Shown piece by piece: positions 8,679 through 16,704 of a DNA stretch of 62,604 bases (its first letter is position 1; every line of letters begins with the position of its first letter). A program made the position numbers and the translations under genes. The notes under the pieces were generated by a model. The model made no database searches. It saw only the letters and a program-made list of their open reading frames with translations, and was not told the origin of the DNA. Origin of the DNA: an uncultured Alistipes sp. (lineage in GTDB: Bacteria; Bacteroidota; Bacteroidia; Bacteroidales; Rikenellaceae); assembly GCA_947623305.1 (NCBI GenBank), contig CANQGQ010000015.1:1-62604 (forward strand), read 5' to 3'.

Positions 8679-9887
8679 TCATAGCAGATTCTTCATCGCG
8701 GCGTCGATCTGTGCGTTTTCGAAACTGTCTAAATAAATTTGCGTCGTGGATAAATCGGAGTGTCCCAACGATTCGGAAATGAGCGCCACACTTACGCCAG
8801 ACCGCTTCAACACAGTAGCGTAAGTATGACGGGCAACGTAGGTGGTTAAAGGTGTTGTTAACCCTAACAGCCTGCTCCATGATTTCAATGCTCGGTTTAT
8901 GTGAATCAAAACCTTATGTACGCGATTGTGAATTTGCTGTTCTGTGCAGTGTATATGACGGTCGAGAATCGGAAAAATGTAATCTTCCCGCATGGCCCCC
9001 GAACGTGCATATTTGGCAATGATTTCTTTTGCCTGTGGGTGCAATCGACACGTCATCGCTTTACCTGTTTTATGACGATGATAGAAAATTCTATCCTCCT
9101 CCATATCGGTGTAGCGTAGGGTCGCAATATCCTTGAAATTGATGCCTGCCGAGAAGTACGAAAACAAAAATATATCCCTCGCAAACTCGGTATAGGGCGA
9201 TCTCGTTACGGGCGATTCGCTCTGTATTAATCGTTGTATATCCTCTTTGTGAATGGATCGTTTACGGGTCTGCGTCCAATGCTTTCCGACTTTGTAGAGG
9301 GCAAAAGGATTCTCCCTGCAAAGAAAGATTTTGTCGGCTATGGCCTTATTATAGACGGCTTTCAGTACGCTCAATTTCGTGGCAATCGAATTGGGTTGAT
9401 TTCCCTCTCCACGTAAAAAGGTCTCGAACTCGGCCAAAAATCGGGATGTAATATCTTCAAACCGTAATTTGGCTGAATGGAATTTACCGAGCGACGTGCA
9501 GGTTGCCGTGTACTTGATGGCTGTATTGATTCTTCCTGTTTCTTTCATCGCTGCAATCTGCCGTTCGAAATAGCTGTATACCAATTGCGAGGTATATTGA
9601 GCCGTTCGTTCGAACAACGTGTCGAATGTTACGGGAATATCCAATGCTTCCAACCTTTTCATCTGCTTGCAATAGCCTGCCAATGTGCTGTCTATCCGAC
9701 TTTGCAGAGCGGCTCGTTCGGGGCAGTCAGCCGTCAACATTCCGCTGCTTTTATCCCAATAACAAGGCTTCACCGATAGACCGAGGGCGAGCATTTTCGT
9801 ACTGCGATCGTGGGTGAATCGGAGCATCAGCGGAGACTGGCCGTTCCTCTTGATTTTGCCTGTCCGTAAAACAACTTTGATTTTCAT
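8679..9887 (-). CDS. Tyrosine site-specific recombinase (integrase), 402 aa
   Basis: The N-terminus (MKIKVVLRTGKIKRNGQSPL) is the arm-binding domain typical of Bacteroidetes integrases, followed by a SAM-like core-binding domain (about 95-200) and a catalytic domain. Visible catalytic elements are YVARHTYAT (Arg in the HxxR position), LGHSDLSTTQIYL (His and nucleophile Tyr). The box that normally holds Arg I reads AGINFKDIATL, without Arg. The IntDOT recombinase of CTnDOT also lacks Arg I, so activity is not excluded. The gene starts about 155 bases from the 3' end of the tRNA-Thr gene, the usual arrangement for an element inserted at a tRNA. Confidence 0.93.
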   Translation of the reverse strand: MKIKVVLRTGKIKRNGQSPLMLRFTHDRSTKMLALGLSVKPCYWDKSSGMLTADCPERAALQSRIDSTLAGYCKQMKRLEALDIPVTFDTLFERTAQYTSQLVYSYFERQIAAMKETGRINTAIKYTATCTSLGKFHSAKLRFEDITSRFLAEFETFLRGEGNQPNSIATKLSVLKAVYNKAIADKIFLCRENPFALYKVGKHWTQTRKRSIHKEDIQRLIQSESPVTRSPYTEFARDIFLFSYFSAGINFKDIATLRYTDMEEDRIFYHRHKTGKAMTCRLHPQAKEIIAKYARSGAMREDYIFPILDRHIHCTEQQIHNRVHKVLIHINRALKSWSRLLGLTTPLTTYVARHTYATVLKRSGVSVALISESLGHSDLSTTQIYLDSFENAQIDAAMKNLL

Positions 9888-9890
9888 TTA

Positions 9891-9950
9891 CTTGCGTGTT
9901 GCGCAAGCAATCGCGGATAGCCGATTTTGGGTACAACAAAGGGTACAACA
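9891..9950. repeat. Inverted and tandem repeats upstream of the integrase
   Basis: CTTGCG (9891-9896) and CGCAAG (9902-9907) form a short palindrome just before the integrase start. GGGTACAACA occurs twice at 9929-9938 and 9941-9950 with 12-base spacing. They may be arm-type binding sites or an operator. Confidence 0.45.
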
Positions 9951-9998
9951 TTGCGCGTTCAACCCTGCTTTCGATCTTTGTTTAAGCCCGCCCCATAC

Positions 9999-10028
9999 GA
10001 AAAAAGCGATTACGTATAAAACGTAATC
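9999..10028 (-). terminator. Terminator of tRNA-Thr
   Basis: On the minus strand GATTACGT, a five-base loop and ACGTAATC are followed by GCTTTTTTC. It lies 13 bases after the tRNA 3' end. Confidence 0.8.
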
Positions 10029-10041
10029 ACTTGATTTTCCG

Positions 10042-10113
<72 letters not shown>

Positions 10114-10193
10114 ATTTCCCTTGTTTTGCGGTGCAAAAGTACGCAAGAAAAATGAATTGACCAAAAATTTATGCAACTTTCCCGATTATTTTC

Positions 10194-10201
10194 TACCTTT
10201 A
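10194..10201 (+). promoter_or_regulatory. Probable promoter (-7 TACCTTTA)
   Basis: TACCTTTA deviates by one base from TAnnTTTG. It lies 25 bases before the ATG at 10226 with a TTGACC further upstream. Confidence 0.45.
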
Positions 10202-10225
10202 CTTCGAATTCAGAACTTCAACCCT

Positions 10226-11179
10226 ATGAAACGAATCCTCATTGTCGGTGCCGGCGGCCAAATCGGCTCCGAATTGACAACCTATCTGCGTGGAATCTAT
10301 GGCGATGCACATGTCGTTGCAACCGATATGCGCGAATGCCGGTCGCTCGGCGAAACGGGTCCTTTCGAAGTCCTCAATGCGCTGGATGCTACGGCGATGG
10401 CTTCGGTCGTCGCACGCTATCGGATTGATACGATCTTCAATTTGGTGGCGCTGCTTTCGGCGGTCGGGGAACGCAATCCGCAGATGGCCTGGAATGTCAA
10501 TATGGGTGCATTGAACAATTCGCTCGAAGTGGCCCGACAGCATCATTGTGCGCTCTTTACCCCCAGCTCGATCGGCGCGTTCGGCCCGACGTCGCCCAAG
10601 GACAAAACCCCGCAGGACACCATCATGCAACCGACGACCATCTACGGCGTTTGCAAGGTTACGGGCGAGCTGCTCGGTAACTACTATCATCATAAATACG
10701 GGGTCGATACTCGTTCGGTGCGCTTCCCGGGCATCATCTCCAACGTAACGCTGCCCGGTGGCGGGACGACCGATTATGCCGTTGAAATCTATTACGAGGC
10801 GGTCAAAACGGGCCGTTTCACGTGTCCCGTTCCGGCGGACATTTACATGGATATGATCTACATGCCCGACGCATTGCGGGCCTGCGTCGAACTGATGGAG
10901 GCCGACCCTGCTAAACTGCTCCATCGCAACAGCTTCAATCTGGCGTCGATGAGTTTCACGCCCGAGATCATTCGGGCCGAAATCGTGAAGCGGATCCCGT
11001 CGTTCACGATGGATTACGACATCGACCCCGTGAAGAAGGAGATCGCCGAAAGCTGGCCCAATTCGTTGGACGACACGTGTGCCCGCGAGGAGTGGGGGTG
11101 GAAGCCCGAGTGGGATTTGTCGAGCATGACCGACGATATGCTGGAACACATCCGTCGGAAAACCGCCGCTCTGCAATAA
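10226..11179 (+). CDS. L-threonine 3-dehydrogenase-like NAD-dependent SDR epimerase, 317 aa
   Basis: The N-terminal Rossmann motif is GAGGQIGSEL (residues 7-16). The SDR catalytic triad is seen as TPSSIGAFG (Ser) and IYGVCKVTGE (Tyr-xxx-Lys). YMDMIYMPDALRACVEL and WPNSLDDTCAREEWGWKP match the extended-SDR threonine dehydrogenases known from Bacteroidetes and trypanosomes, which oxidise L-threonine to 2-amino-3-ketobutyrate with NAD. The ATG at 10226 is chosen because the Rossmann motif follows at once; the upstream in-frame extension overlaps the promoter. No kbl partner gene is in the window. RidA, which removes reactive enamines, is the convergent neighbour. Confidence 0.85.
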   Translation: MKRILIVGAGGQIGSELTTYLRGIYGDAHVVATDMRECRSLGETGPFEVLNALDATAMASVVARYRIDTIFNLVALLSAVGERNPQMAWNVNMGALNNSLEVARQHHCALFTPSSIGAFGPTSPKDKTPQDTIMQPTTIYGVCKVTGELLGNYYHHKYGVDTRSVRFPGIISNVTLPGGGTTDYAVEIYYEAVKTGRFTCPVPADIYMDMIYMPDALRACVELMEADPAKLLHRNSFNLASMSFTPEIIRAEIVKRIPSFTMDYDIDPVKKEIAESWPNSLDDTCAREEWGWKPEWDLSSMTDDMLEHIRRKTAALQ

Positions 11180-11211
11180 CGACGGTTCTCCGACGGACGG
11201 AGCCGGATGCG

Positions 11212-11586
11212 TTATTTCGCTGCGATCGCGTCGATTTCGACCAAGGCACCTTTGGGCAGGGCCGCGACCTCGAAGCAGATGCGGGCCGGCATATCCGAAG
11301 TGAAAAATTCGGCATAGACCTTGTTCATGGCAGCGAAATCGGAGATGTGTTGCAGCAAAACGGTGGTCTTTACGATTTGCGTGAAATCGTAGCCCGCTTC
11401 GCGCAGGATATGGCCGATGTTCGTAAGCGATTGGCGGGTCTGGGCTTCGATACCTTCGGGCATTGTGCCGGTCGCCCCGTCGATGGGCAGTTGTCCCGAC
11501 AGATAGAGTGTGTCGTCGGTTTCGATGGCTTGTGAGTAGGGCCCGACGGCAGCCGGTGCGGCGGGCGAAGCGATGATGCGTTTCAT
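11212..11586 (-). CDS. ridA: RidA family enamine/imine deaminase, 124 aa
   Basis: The length and fold signature of the YjgF/YER057c/UK114 family are complete: AAVGPYSQAI at the start, LYLSGQLPID, and the active-site region PARICFEVAALPKGALVEIDAIA with the conserved Arg. The enzyme hydrolyses 2-aminoacrylate-type intermediates released by PLP enzymes. It is convergent with the threonine dehydrogenase-like gene (32-base gap) and diverges from the META lipoprotein. Confidence 0.93.
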   Translation of the reverse strand: MKRIIASPAAPAAVGPYSQAIETDDTLYLSGQLPIDGATGTMPEGIEAQTRQSLTNIGHILREAGYDFTQIVKTTVLLQHISDFAAMNKVYAEFFTSDMPARICFEVAALPKGALVEIDAIAAK

Positions 11587-11617
11587 AGTGAAATTGAATT
11601 AAGAATAGGACAAAAAT

Positions 11618-12064
11618 ATGAAAAATTCGTTGAAAATCGGCGGACTGTTTGCCGTAATGATCTTTTTCGTCGGGTGTTGCGCCTGCCACTCTTATCAGAA
11701 GCGGACGCGGCAGCCGTTGGTCGGCACCGAGTGGCGGTTGATTCAGTTGGGAGGACGGAACATCCGTTCCGAATCGGGACAGTTCACCGTGCGGTTCGCC
11801 GAGAACGGAACTTTATCGGGGGTCGGCAGCTGCAATCGCTTGACGGGCCGTTACGAGCTGACGGACGACCGGATGCTGAAAATCGGCCCGATCGCATCGA
11901 CCCGCATGGCTTGTCCCTCCGATGAGGATACCGAAGCGGCCCTGTGCAAAACGCTGGAAGCGACCGACCATTACGATATGGACGGCCCGATGCTGCTGCT
12001 GCTCTCGAACGGTGAGCTGCGAGCTGTATTTCAGGCGAATACTGCGGCAGGTGCCGCCGAGTAA
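11618..12064 (+). CDS. META-domain lipoprotein (HslJ-like), 148 aa
   Basis: The signal FFVGCCACHS gives a lipoprotein Cys near residue 19-20. LVGTEWRLIQLGGR, FAENGTLSGVGSCNRLTGRYEL and IASTRMACPSDEDTEAAL are the META-domain signature, as in HslJ. The domain's function is not well defined; it is often linked to envelope stress. A strong terminator follows 20 bases after the stop. Confidence 0.85.
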   Translation: MKNSLKIGGLFAVMIFFVGCCACHSYQKRTRQPLVGTEWRLIQLGGRNIRSESGQFTVRFAENGTLSGVGSCNRLTGRYELTDDRMLKIGPIASTRMACPSDEDTEAALCKTLEATDHYDMDGPMLLLLSNGELRAVFQANTAAGAAE

Positions 12065-12080
12065 TTCGGAAGACCGAAAA

Positions 12081-12117
12081 ACGAGAAAGCCCGCGACTGT
12101 TCGCGGGCTTCTCTCGT
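12081..12117. terminator. Terminator between META lipoprotein and mdh
   Basis: GAGAA-GCCCGCGA (to 12096) pairs with TCGCGGGC-TTCTC (12101-12113), giving a long GC-rich stem. It sits between two convergent genes and probably serves both. Confidence 0.75.
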
Positions 12118-12135
12118 TCAAATATCCGAGCGCAG

Positions 12136-13134
12136 TTACGCCAAATGCGGATTGAGCTTTTTCCACTCGGCGACGGGCGGAATGACTCCCATCGCGATCA
12201 CCTCGTCGCGCAAGGTGCAAAGGTGCTTGTAGCTCTCCGTCAGCAGGGCATGTTCTTCAGCCGTGCCGTGTACGTTCTTATAGTGAACGCCGTCGGCGGT
12301 GATTTCGCTCTCCATGGCCATCAGAATGTGCTGATATTCGTCGTTGTGGATGAATACGCCGGCTGGATAGGTGAACGGTTTGCCGCCCATGGCCGCTGCA
12401 ATCATGCAAATCGACAGATAGGCCGGGCTCTGGAACGACGAACGGCCGCGCAGGTCGATGATGTGTTTGCCGCCCTGGATGACCCGCTGTTGCAGGGCAT
12501 GCCAATCTTCGACCGGCATTTTCGTGCCGATCAGTTCCGAAAGCGGACGTCCGGCGACGAGCGTCGTCGAAGCGAATACGGCCATCTGTTCGCCATGACC
12601 GCCGTAGGTGCGGCAGTTGGTGATTTCGTCGGCCGGAATCCGGAAGTATTTGGCCAATTCCGAGCGCAGCCGCGTGGAGTCCAGCGCGGCGAGGGTCGAA
12701 ATGCGCGACGGTTCGATGCCGGCATGGATCAACGTTACGAGGCCTGTGATGTCCGCCGGATTGAAGATGACGACGACGTGTTTCACATCGGGGCAGTAGG
12801 TGCGGATGTTCTCACCCAACTCCTTCGCAATCTGCGTATTGCCTTTCAGGAGGTCTTCGCGGGTCATGCCGGCCTTGCGAGCGGCGCCGCCCGACGATAC
12901 AACGTAAGCGGCTCCGGTCAGCGCCTCTCGGATGTCGGTCGTCCACGTGATGTTTACCTGCTCGAATGCACAGTGGCGCAGCTCCTCGGCTACCCCTTCC
13001 AATGCCGGCCCGAACGGGTCGTACAAACAGATGTTCGGCGTCAGCCGCATCATGGCGGCGGTTTGGGCCATGTTCGAACCGATCATGCCGGCCGCGCCGA
13101 CGATGGTCAGTTTTTCATTCGTTAAAAATTCCAT
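12136..13134 (-). CDS. mdh: Malate dehydrogenase, 332 aa
   Basis: The N-terminal NAD-binding motif is VGAAGMIGSNMAQ, and the catalytic His lies in TYGGHGEQMAVF. NPADITGLVTL and SAPGDSTRLRSEL-like DSTRLRSELAKYF are typical of the malate/lactate dehydrogenase family. Malate oxidation belongs to the TCA cycle or, in this anaerobe, to the reductive branch to fumarate. The ATG at 13134 is chosen because it directly precedes the Rossmann fold; longer in-frame extensions overlap recR. It lies 35 bases after recR on the same strand and downstream of fumarase in the same block. Confidence 0.93.
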   Translation of the reverse strand: MEFLTNEKLTIVGAAGMIGSNMAQTAAMMRLTPNICLYDPFGPALEGVAEELRHCAFEQVNITWTTDIREALTGAAYVVSSGGAARKAGMTREDLLKGNTQIAKELGENIRTYCPDVKHVVVIFNPADITGLVTLIHAGIEPSRISTLAALDSTRLRSELAKYFRIPADEITNCRTYGGHGEQMAVFASTTLVAGRPLSELIGTKMPVEDWHALQQRVIQGGKHIIDLRGRSSFQSPAYLSICMIAAAMGGKPFTYPAGVFIHNDEYQHILMAMESEITADGVHYKNVHGTAEEHALLTESYKHLCTLRDEVIAMGVIPPVAEWKKLNPHLA

Positions 13135-13169
13135 ACTCTTTTCCTTATTTTGTTTGTTCATTTCTTTTG

Positions 13170-13766
13170 CTATTCGATCTCCCGCCGGTTGCGCAGCGCA
13201 TGGGTGATGGTCAGTTCGTCGACGTACTCCAATTCGTCGCCGAAGCCGATGCCCCGTGCGATGGAGGTGATTTTCAGCCCTTCGAACGGACGCAGCCGGT
13301 TCATCAAGTAGAAGAGCGTCGTTTCGCCCTCGACCGAGGTCGATATGGCCAGAATCACCTCTTTCACGCCTCCGCGAGCGATGCGTTCGGTCAGCAGGTC
13401 GATCTTCAAGTCCGACGGCGAGATGCCCTGCATCGGCGAGATGACGCCGCCCAATACGTGGTACAATCCTTTGTATTGGTGCGTGTTCTCGATCGAAAGC
13501 ACATCGGCGACCTGTTCCACCACGCAGATGGTCGAGTGATCGCGTTCGGGATCGGCGCAGATGGGGCAAATCTCCTCGTCCGACAGGTTGTTGCACACCG
13601 AGCAGTATTTCACCTCCTGGCGGAAGCGGTCGATGCTGCGGGTCATGTCGGCGACCGATTCCGGTTCCATCCGCAGCAGATGGATCGCCAATCGCAGCGC
13701 CGTGCGGCGGCCGATGCCCGGCAGTTTCGAAAGTTCGCCGATGACCTCTTGTAACAGCTTCGACAT
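13170..13766 (-). CDS. recR: Recombination protein RecR, 198 aa
   Basis: The helix-hairpin-helix start SKLPGIGRRTALRLAIHLL, the four-Cys zinc site CSVCNNLSDEEICPIC and the Toprim motif ICVVEQVADVLSIE are in the family order and length. RecR works with RecF/RecO to load RecA at gaps. Its ATG overlaps the TGA of the upstream BatE-like gene by one base (TGATG), so the two are probably translationally coupled. Confidence 0.97.
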   Translation of the reverse strand: MSKLLQEVIGELSKLPGIGRRTALRLAIHLLRMEPESVADMTRSIDRFRQEVKYCSVCNNLSDEEICPICADPERDHSTICVVEQVADVLSIENTHQYKGLYHVLGGVISPMQGISPSDLKIDLLTERIARGGVKEVILAISTSVEGETTLFYLMNRLRPFEGLKITSIARGIGFGDELEYVDELTITHALRNRREIE

Positions 13767-14662
13767 CAGATCGTCTCAATCTTCGAACTTTCCACCCAAC
13801 CTTTTTTGCCGTCGGCGATCGTTACCTCGCACCATTGGTCGAGCCGGTCGGTGATGCGCACCGACGTACCTTCGTGCAGGACGAAGAGGTCGGTCGCCGA
13901 ACGATCCGGCGCACTCTTGACCGATGCCGACGATGACATTACGACCGCCTCCGAGCGGTCGAGCATGCTGCGTCGTTCGCCTGCGGCGAAGCAGGTCGTT
14001 GCGATGAAAATCGTCAGGGCGGCGAGCGCACCGTAAAATCCGGTTTTGCGCCACGAGAGGCGTTGGGCCAGCAGGTAAAGCAGGATCGCCCCCAATCCGC
14101 AAGCCAACGAAATGAGCGACAGGATGCTCCAGACCGTGCAGTTCATCGTCTGCCGGATGGCGCGGAACCAGCTCGTCAGGAAAAATTCGGGCACCTGTTC
14201 GATGTTGTCTTTCGTGCGGGCTTCGGCGACGCTCAGATTGTAGCGGGCATCGACGCTGCCCGGGTCGAGCCGCAAGGCTCTCCGATAAAAGAGGATCGCA
14301 CGGCCCAACAGTTCCTCTTTGAAATAGGCGTTCGCGAGGTTGTAGTAGAGCTTCGCCGAGCTAAATCCGCGGGCGGCCAACTGTTCGTAGGCTTCCACCG
14401 CTTCGTGGTAATTGCCGTTGATGTAAGCCGTGCTCGCTGCGTCCCACAGCCGTTCGGGCGTCTCGGACACGAGATTCGGCCGGGCTTCTTCCGTCGTCGG
14501 TTGCGCCTGTTCCTCCGAAAGCAGGGCCGCAGGCTGTTCTGTTGCGGTCGATGCTTCAGCGGCGCGCTGCTCTTGGGCCGAGGCCGTTGCAGTTGCGATT
14601 GCCGTTGCGCCAAGGAGCATCCCTCCCAACAGCAGCAGGCCGGTTATGATCGTTCTTTTCAT
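13766..14662 (-). CDS. batE: BatE-like TPR/SH3 membrane protein, 298 aa
   Basis: A signal/membrane segment (1-29) is followed by an Ala/Glu/Thr-rich linker (30-65), two TPR units (70-145), two membrane helices (176-199 and 207-226) and a bacterial SH3 domain (238-296, ending WCEVTIADGKKGWVESSK). The order TPR-TM-SH3 next to BatD is that of Bacteroidetes BatE. The Bat proteins were first linked to aerotolerance in Bacteroides fragilis. The start is five bases after the batD stop. Confidence 0.8.
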   Translation of the reverse strand: MKRTIITGLLLLGGMLLGATAIATATASAQEQRAAEASTATEQPAALLSEEQAQPTTEEARPNLVSETPERLWDAASTAYINGNYHEAVEAYEQLAARGFSSAKLYYNLANAYFKEELLGRAILFYRRALRLDPGSVDARYNLSVAEARTKDNIEQVPEFFLTSWFRAIRQTMNCTVWSILSLISLACGLGAILLYLLAQRLSWRKTGFYGALAALTIFIATTCFAAGERRSMLDRSEAVVMSSSASVKSAPDRSATDLFVLHEGTSVRITDRLDQWCEVTIADGKKGWVESSKIETI

Positions 14663-14667
14663 GATTC

Positions 14668-16554
14668 CTAATGTTTTATCGCCGATTCGATCCGTGAAAT
14701 GAAGTCCACCCCTTCGGCATAGACATCGCTCATCTGCGACGACGCTACGGGCGAATACTGCGCCTCGTCGCACTGCGTTACGATCGCCGTGAAACGCTGC
14801 GACTGTTCCGCCGGAACACCGCGTTTGTGCAGCTCCTCGCGGACGTTTTCCTTGGTCAGATTGGCCACCGGTATGTTGAACTTGTCGCTCATGTAGCCCC
14901 ACAGCGCGCGAAGCATCTCCTCGTAGAAAGCATGGCGGTTTTGTTCCTCCATGTAGCGTTTGGCCGCACGGAACCGTTGCACGGCGACTTTGTTGGCCCG
15001 TTTGCCGCGCACGAGCGCCATGTTCTGCCGTTCGCGGATGCGGTGGCGCAGGGCGAGGTACGTCCCGCCGAATGCCAGCACGATCGCCGTCAGCAGCAGC
15101 CAGTAGGCCGTGCCGAAAAGGAAGGGCTTGCGGTCGATCCGCAGCTGCGGATTCCCGAGCTTGATGAACCGGATGTCCTGTCCCAACAGCCGAACGTCCT
15201 CTTTCGACATGCCGCGTCCCTGTACGACAGGGGCGCCGTTATTGCCCGACGCATCGGGCGTAACGTCGAGGGTCAGCGGCTTGGTTCGCAGGGTGGTGTA
15301 CTGCATTCGTTCAGGGTCGAAGTAGGTAAACTCGACCGGTTCGATTTCGTACGTCCCTTCGGCCCGCGCGATGAAGGGGTATTCGAACTGCCGATAACCC
15401 GAAATGCCGGACGTCGAAGCGTTGATTGATTCGGTAGTTTTGACGTTGTACTGCTCGAACGAGGTCGGAAGCGTCAGCTTCGGCGCCTGGACGAAGGTCA
15501 AATTGCCCGAACCGGCGATTTTCACCGTGTAGGTCGACGCCGAGTTGGCCGCGATGCGGTCGGGCGGCAGCGTGGCATCCAGGCTGAACCGTCCGACAGC
15601 TCCGTTGAAGCTGGCCGGCGCTCCTGCGGGCAGCGGTTTGACGGCAACGGTTACCCGCTGGCTCTGCACCTTGCGCGGAACGTTATAAACTTCGTGTCCG
15701 CCGCCGAAGAATGGGTCGATGTTGCGGCTTTGCACCACGACCTGCGCCACGGCCGTCAGTTCGGCCGGGTCGATGGTCAGCGTGCCTGATTGCTGCGGGT
15801 AGAGCAGAAATTCGCGCGCGACGAGCGTTTCGTACACTTTGCCGTTGTAGGTTTCGCGGCGGCGCGGCGTGTTGCCCGTGTCGAGCTCCTGGGCCCAGAA
15901 TCCGTTGAACGACGGGAATTTCACGCCGTCGTAACCCACGACGTTGACCCGTTCGTAGAGTTTGAAGGTTACGCGCAGCGGCTCGCCCTTGAAGACCGAT
16001 GTGCGCGATACGATGGCGCGCAACAGAATATCGTCGCTCGCGACTTGCCGCTGGGCGGCATTGTTCGATGCTTCGTTCTCCTGCGTCCGGTCGGTATCGC
16101 GGCCTCCCGAGCCTCCCCCTTGCGAACCGCTCTCCTGTACCACTTCGATGGGGAGCGGCTGGGTGCGGTAGGTCGTGCCGTCCGCCGCAATCTGCGCCGG
16201 GCCGACGGTGAGGTTGCCCGCCTGCTGCGCCAACAGGACGTAGGTGATGTTGTAGTTGTACGTCTTGGTCATCGAGCCGTTGATGATGGAGATCGACGGG
16301 CCTTTGGAAACGGACGGCCCTGCCAGTACGTCGAACCCTTCGAACGAGGGGGCCTGGAACGTATCCTTGTCCGGCTCCGCATTGAGCGAGAACTCCACGC
16401 GGAACGCCTCGCCGACAGCGACCGTCAGCGGCGACGAAGCCTCGAACGTAACCTTTTCGGCCGCCTCCGTATTCAGAACGGCCCCCGTGAAAAGCAGTAC
16501 GGCCGACGCTTTGGAAAACAGCGCTTTGGCAAATTTCGCAACGAAAAATTTCAT
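14668..16554 (-). CDS. batD: BatD family protein, 628 aa
   Basis: After a signal peptide (to about residue 32) there are repeated immunoglobulin-like beta domains (VTFEASSPLTVAVGEAFRVEF; LRVTFKLYERVNVVG) and, near residue 485, one membrane helix (AYWLLLTAIVLAFGGTYLAL) followed by a basic cytoplasmic tail of about 130 residues. This is the BatD (oxygen tolerance) architecture. BatA/B/C are not in the window, so only the D-E part of the usual operon is present here. Confidence 0.88.
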   Translation of the reverse strand: MKFFVAKFAKALFSKASAVLLFTGAVLNTEAAEKVTFEASSPLTVAVGEAFRVEFSLNAEPDKDTFQAPSFEGFDVLAGPSVSKGPSISIINGSMTKTYNYNITYVLLAQQAGNLTVGPAQIAADGTTYRTQPLPIEVVQESGSQGGGSGGRDTDRTQENEASNNAAQRQVASDDILLRAIVSRTSVFKGEPLRVTFKLYERVNVVGYDGVKFPSFNGFWAQELDTGNTPRRRETYNGKVYETLVAREFLLYPQQSGTLTIDPAELTAVAQVVVQSRNIDPFFGGGHEVYNVPRKVQSQRVTVAVKPLPAGAPASFNGAVGRFSLDATLPPDRIAANSASTYTVKIAGSGNLTFVQAPKLTLPTSFEQYNVKTTESINASTSGISGYRQFEYPFIARAEGTYEIEPVEFTYFDPERMQYTTLRTKPLTLDVTPDASGNNGAPVVQGRGMSKEDVRLLGQDIRFIKLGNPQLRIDRKPFLFGTAYWLLLTAIVLAFGGTYLALRHRIRERQNMALVRGKRANKVAVQRFRAAKRYMEEQNRHAFYEEMLRALWGYMSDKFNIPVANLTKENVREELHKRGVPAEQSQRFTAIVTQCDEAQYSPVASSQMSDVYAEGVDFISRIESAIKH

Positions 16555-16704
16555 AACATTTACATCTTACACACCCTTTCGGCGCCGGTCGGCGGCATCG
16601 TCTTCCGCGTTGGCCGGCGAAAAATCCGGCGCGACCGGCAAAAGTTCCGGCGCCCTGCACCGATGCACCGGAACCCTCACGCGTATAACGGCTTCGCCGC
16701 CTGT

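Noticed and set aside
10199..11689. 496-residue minus-strand frame over the threonine dehydrogenase-like gene
   Set aside because: His/Arg-rich shadow; it also covers ridA, which uses another frame on the same strand.
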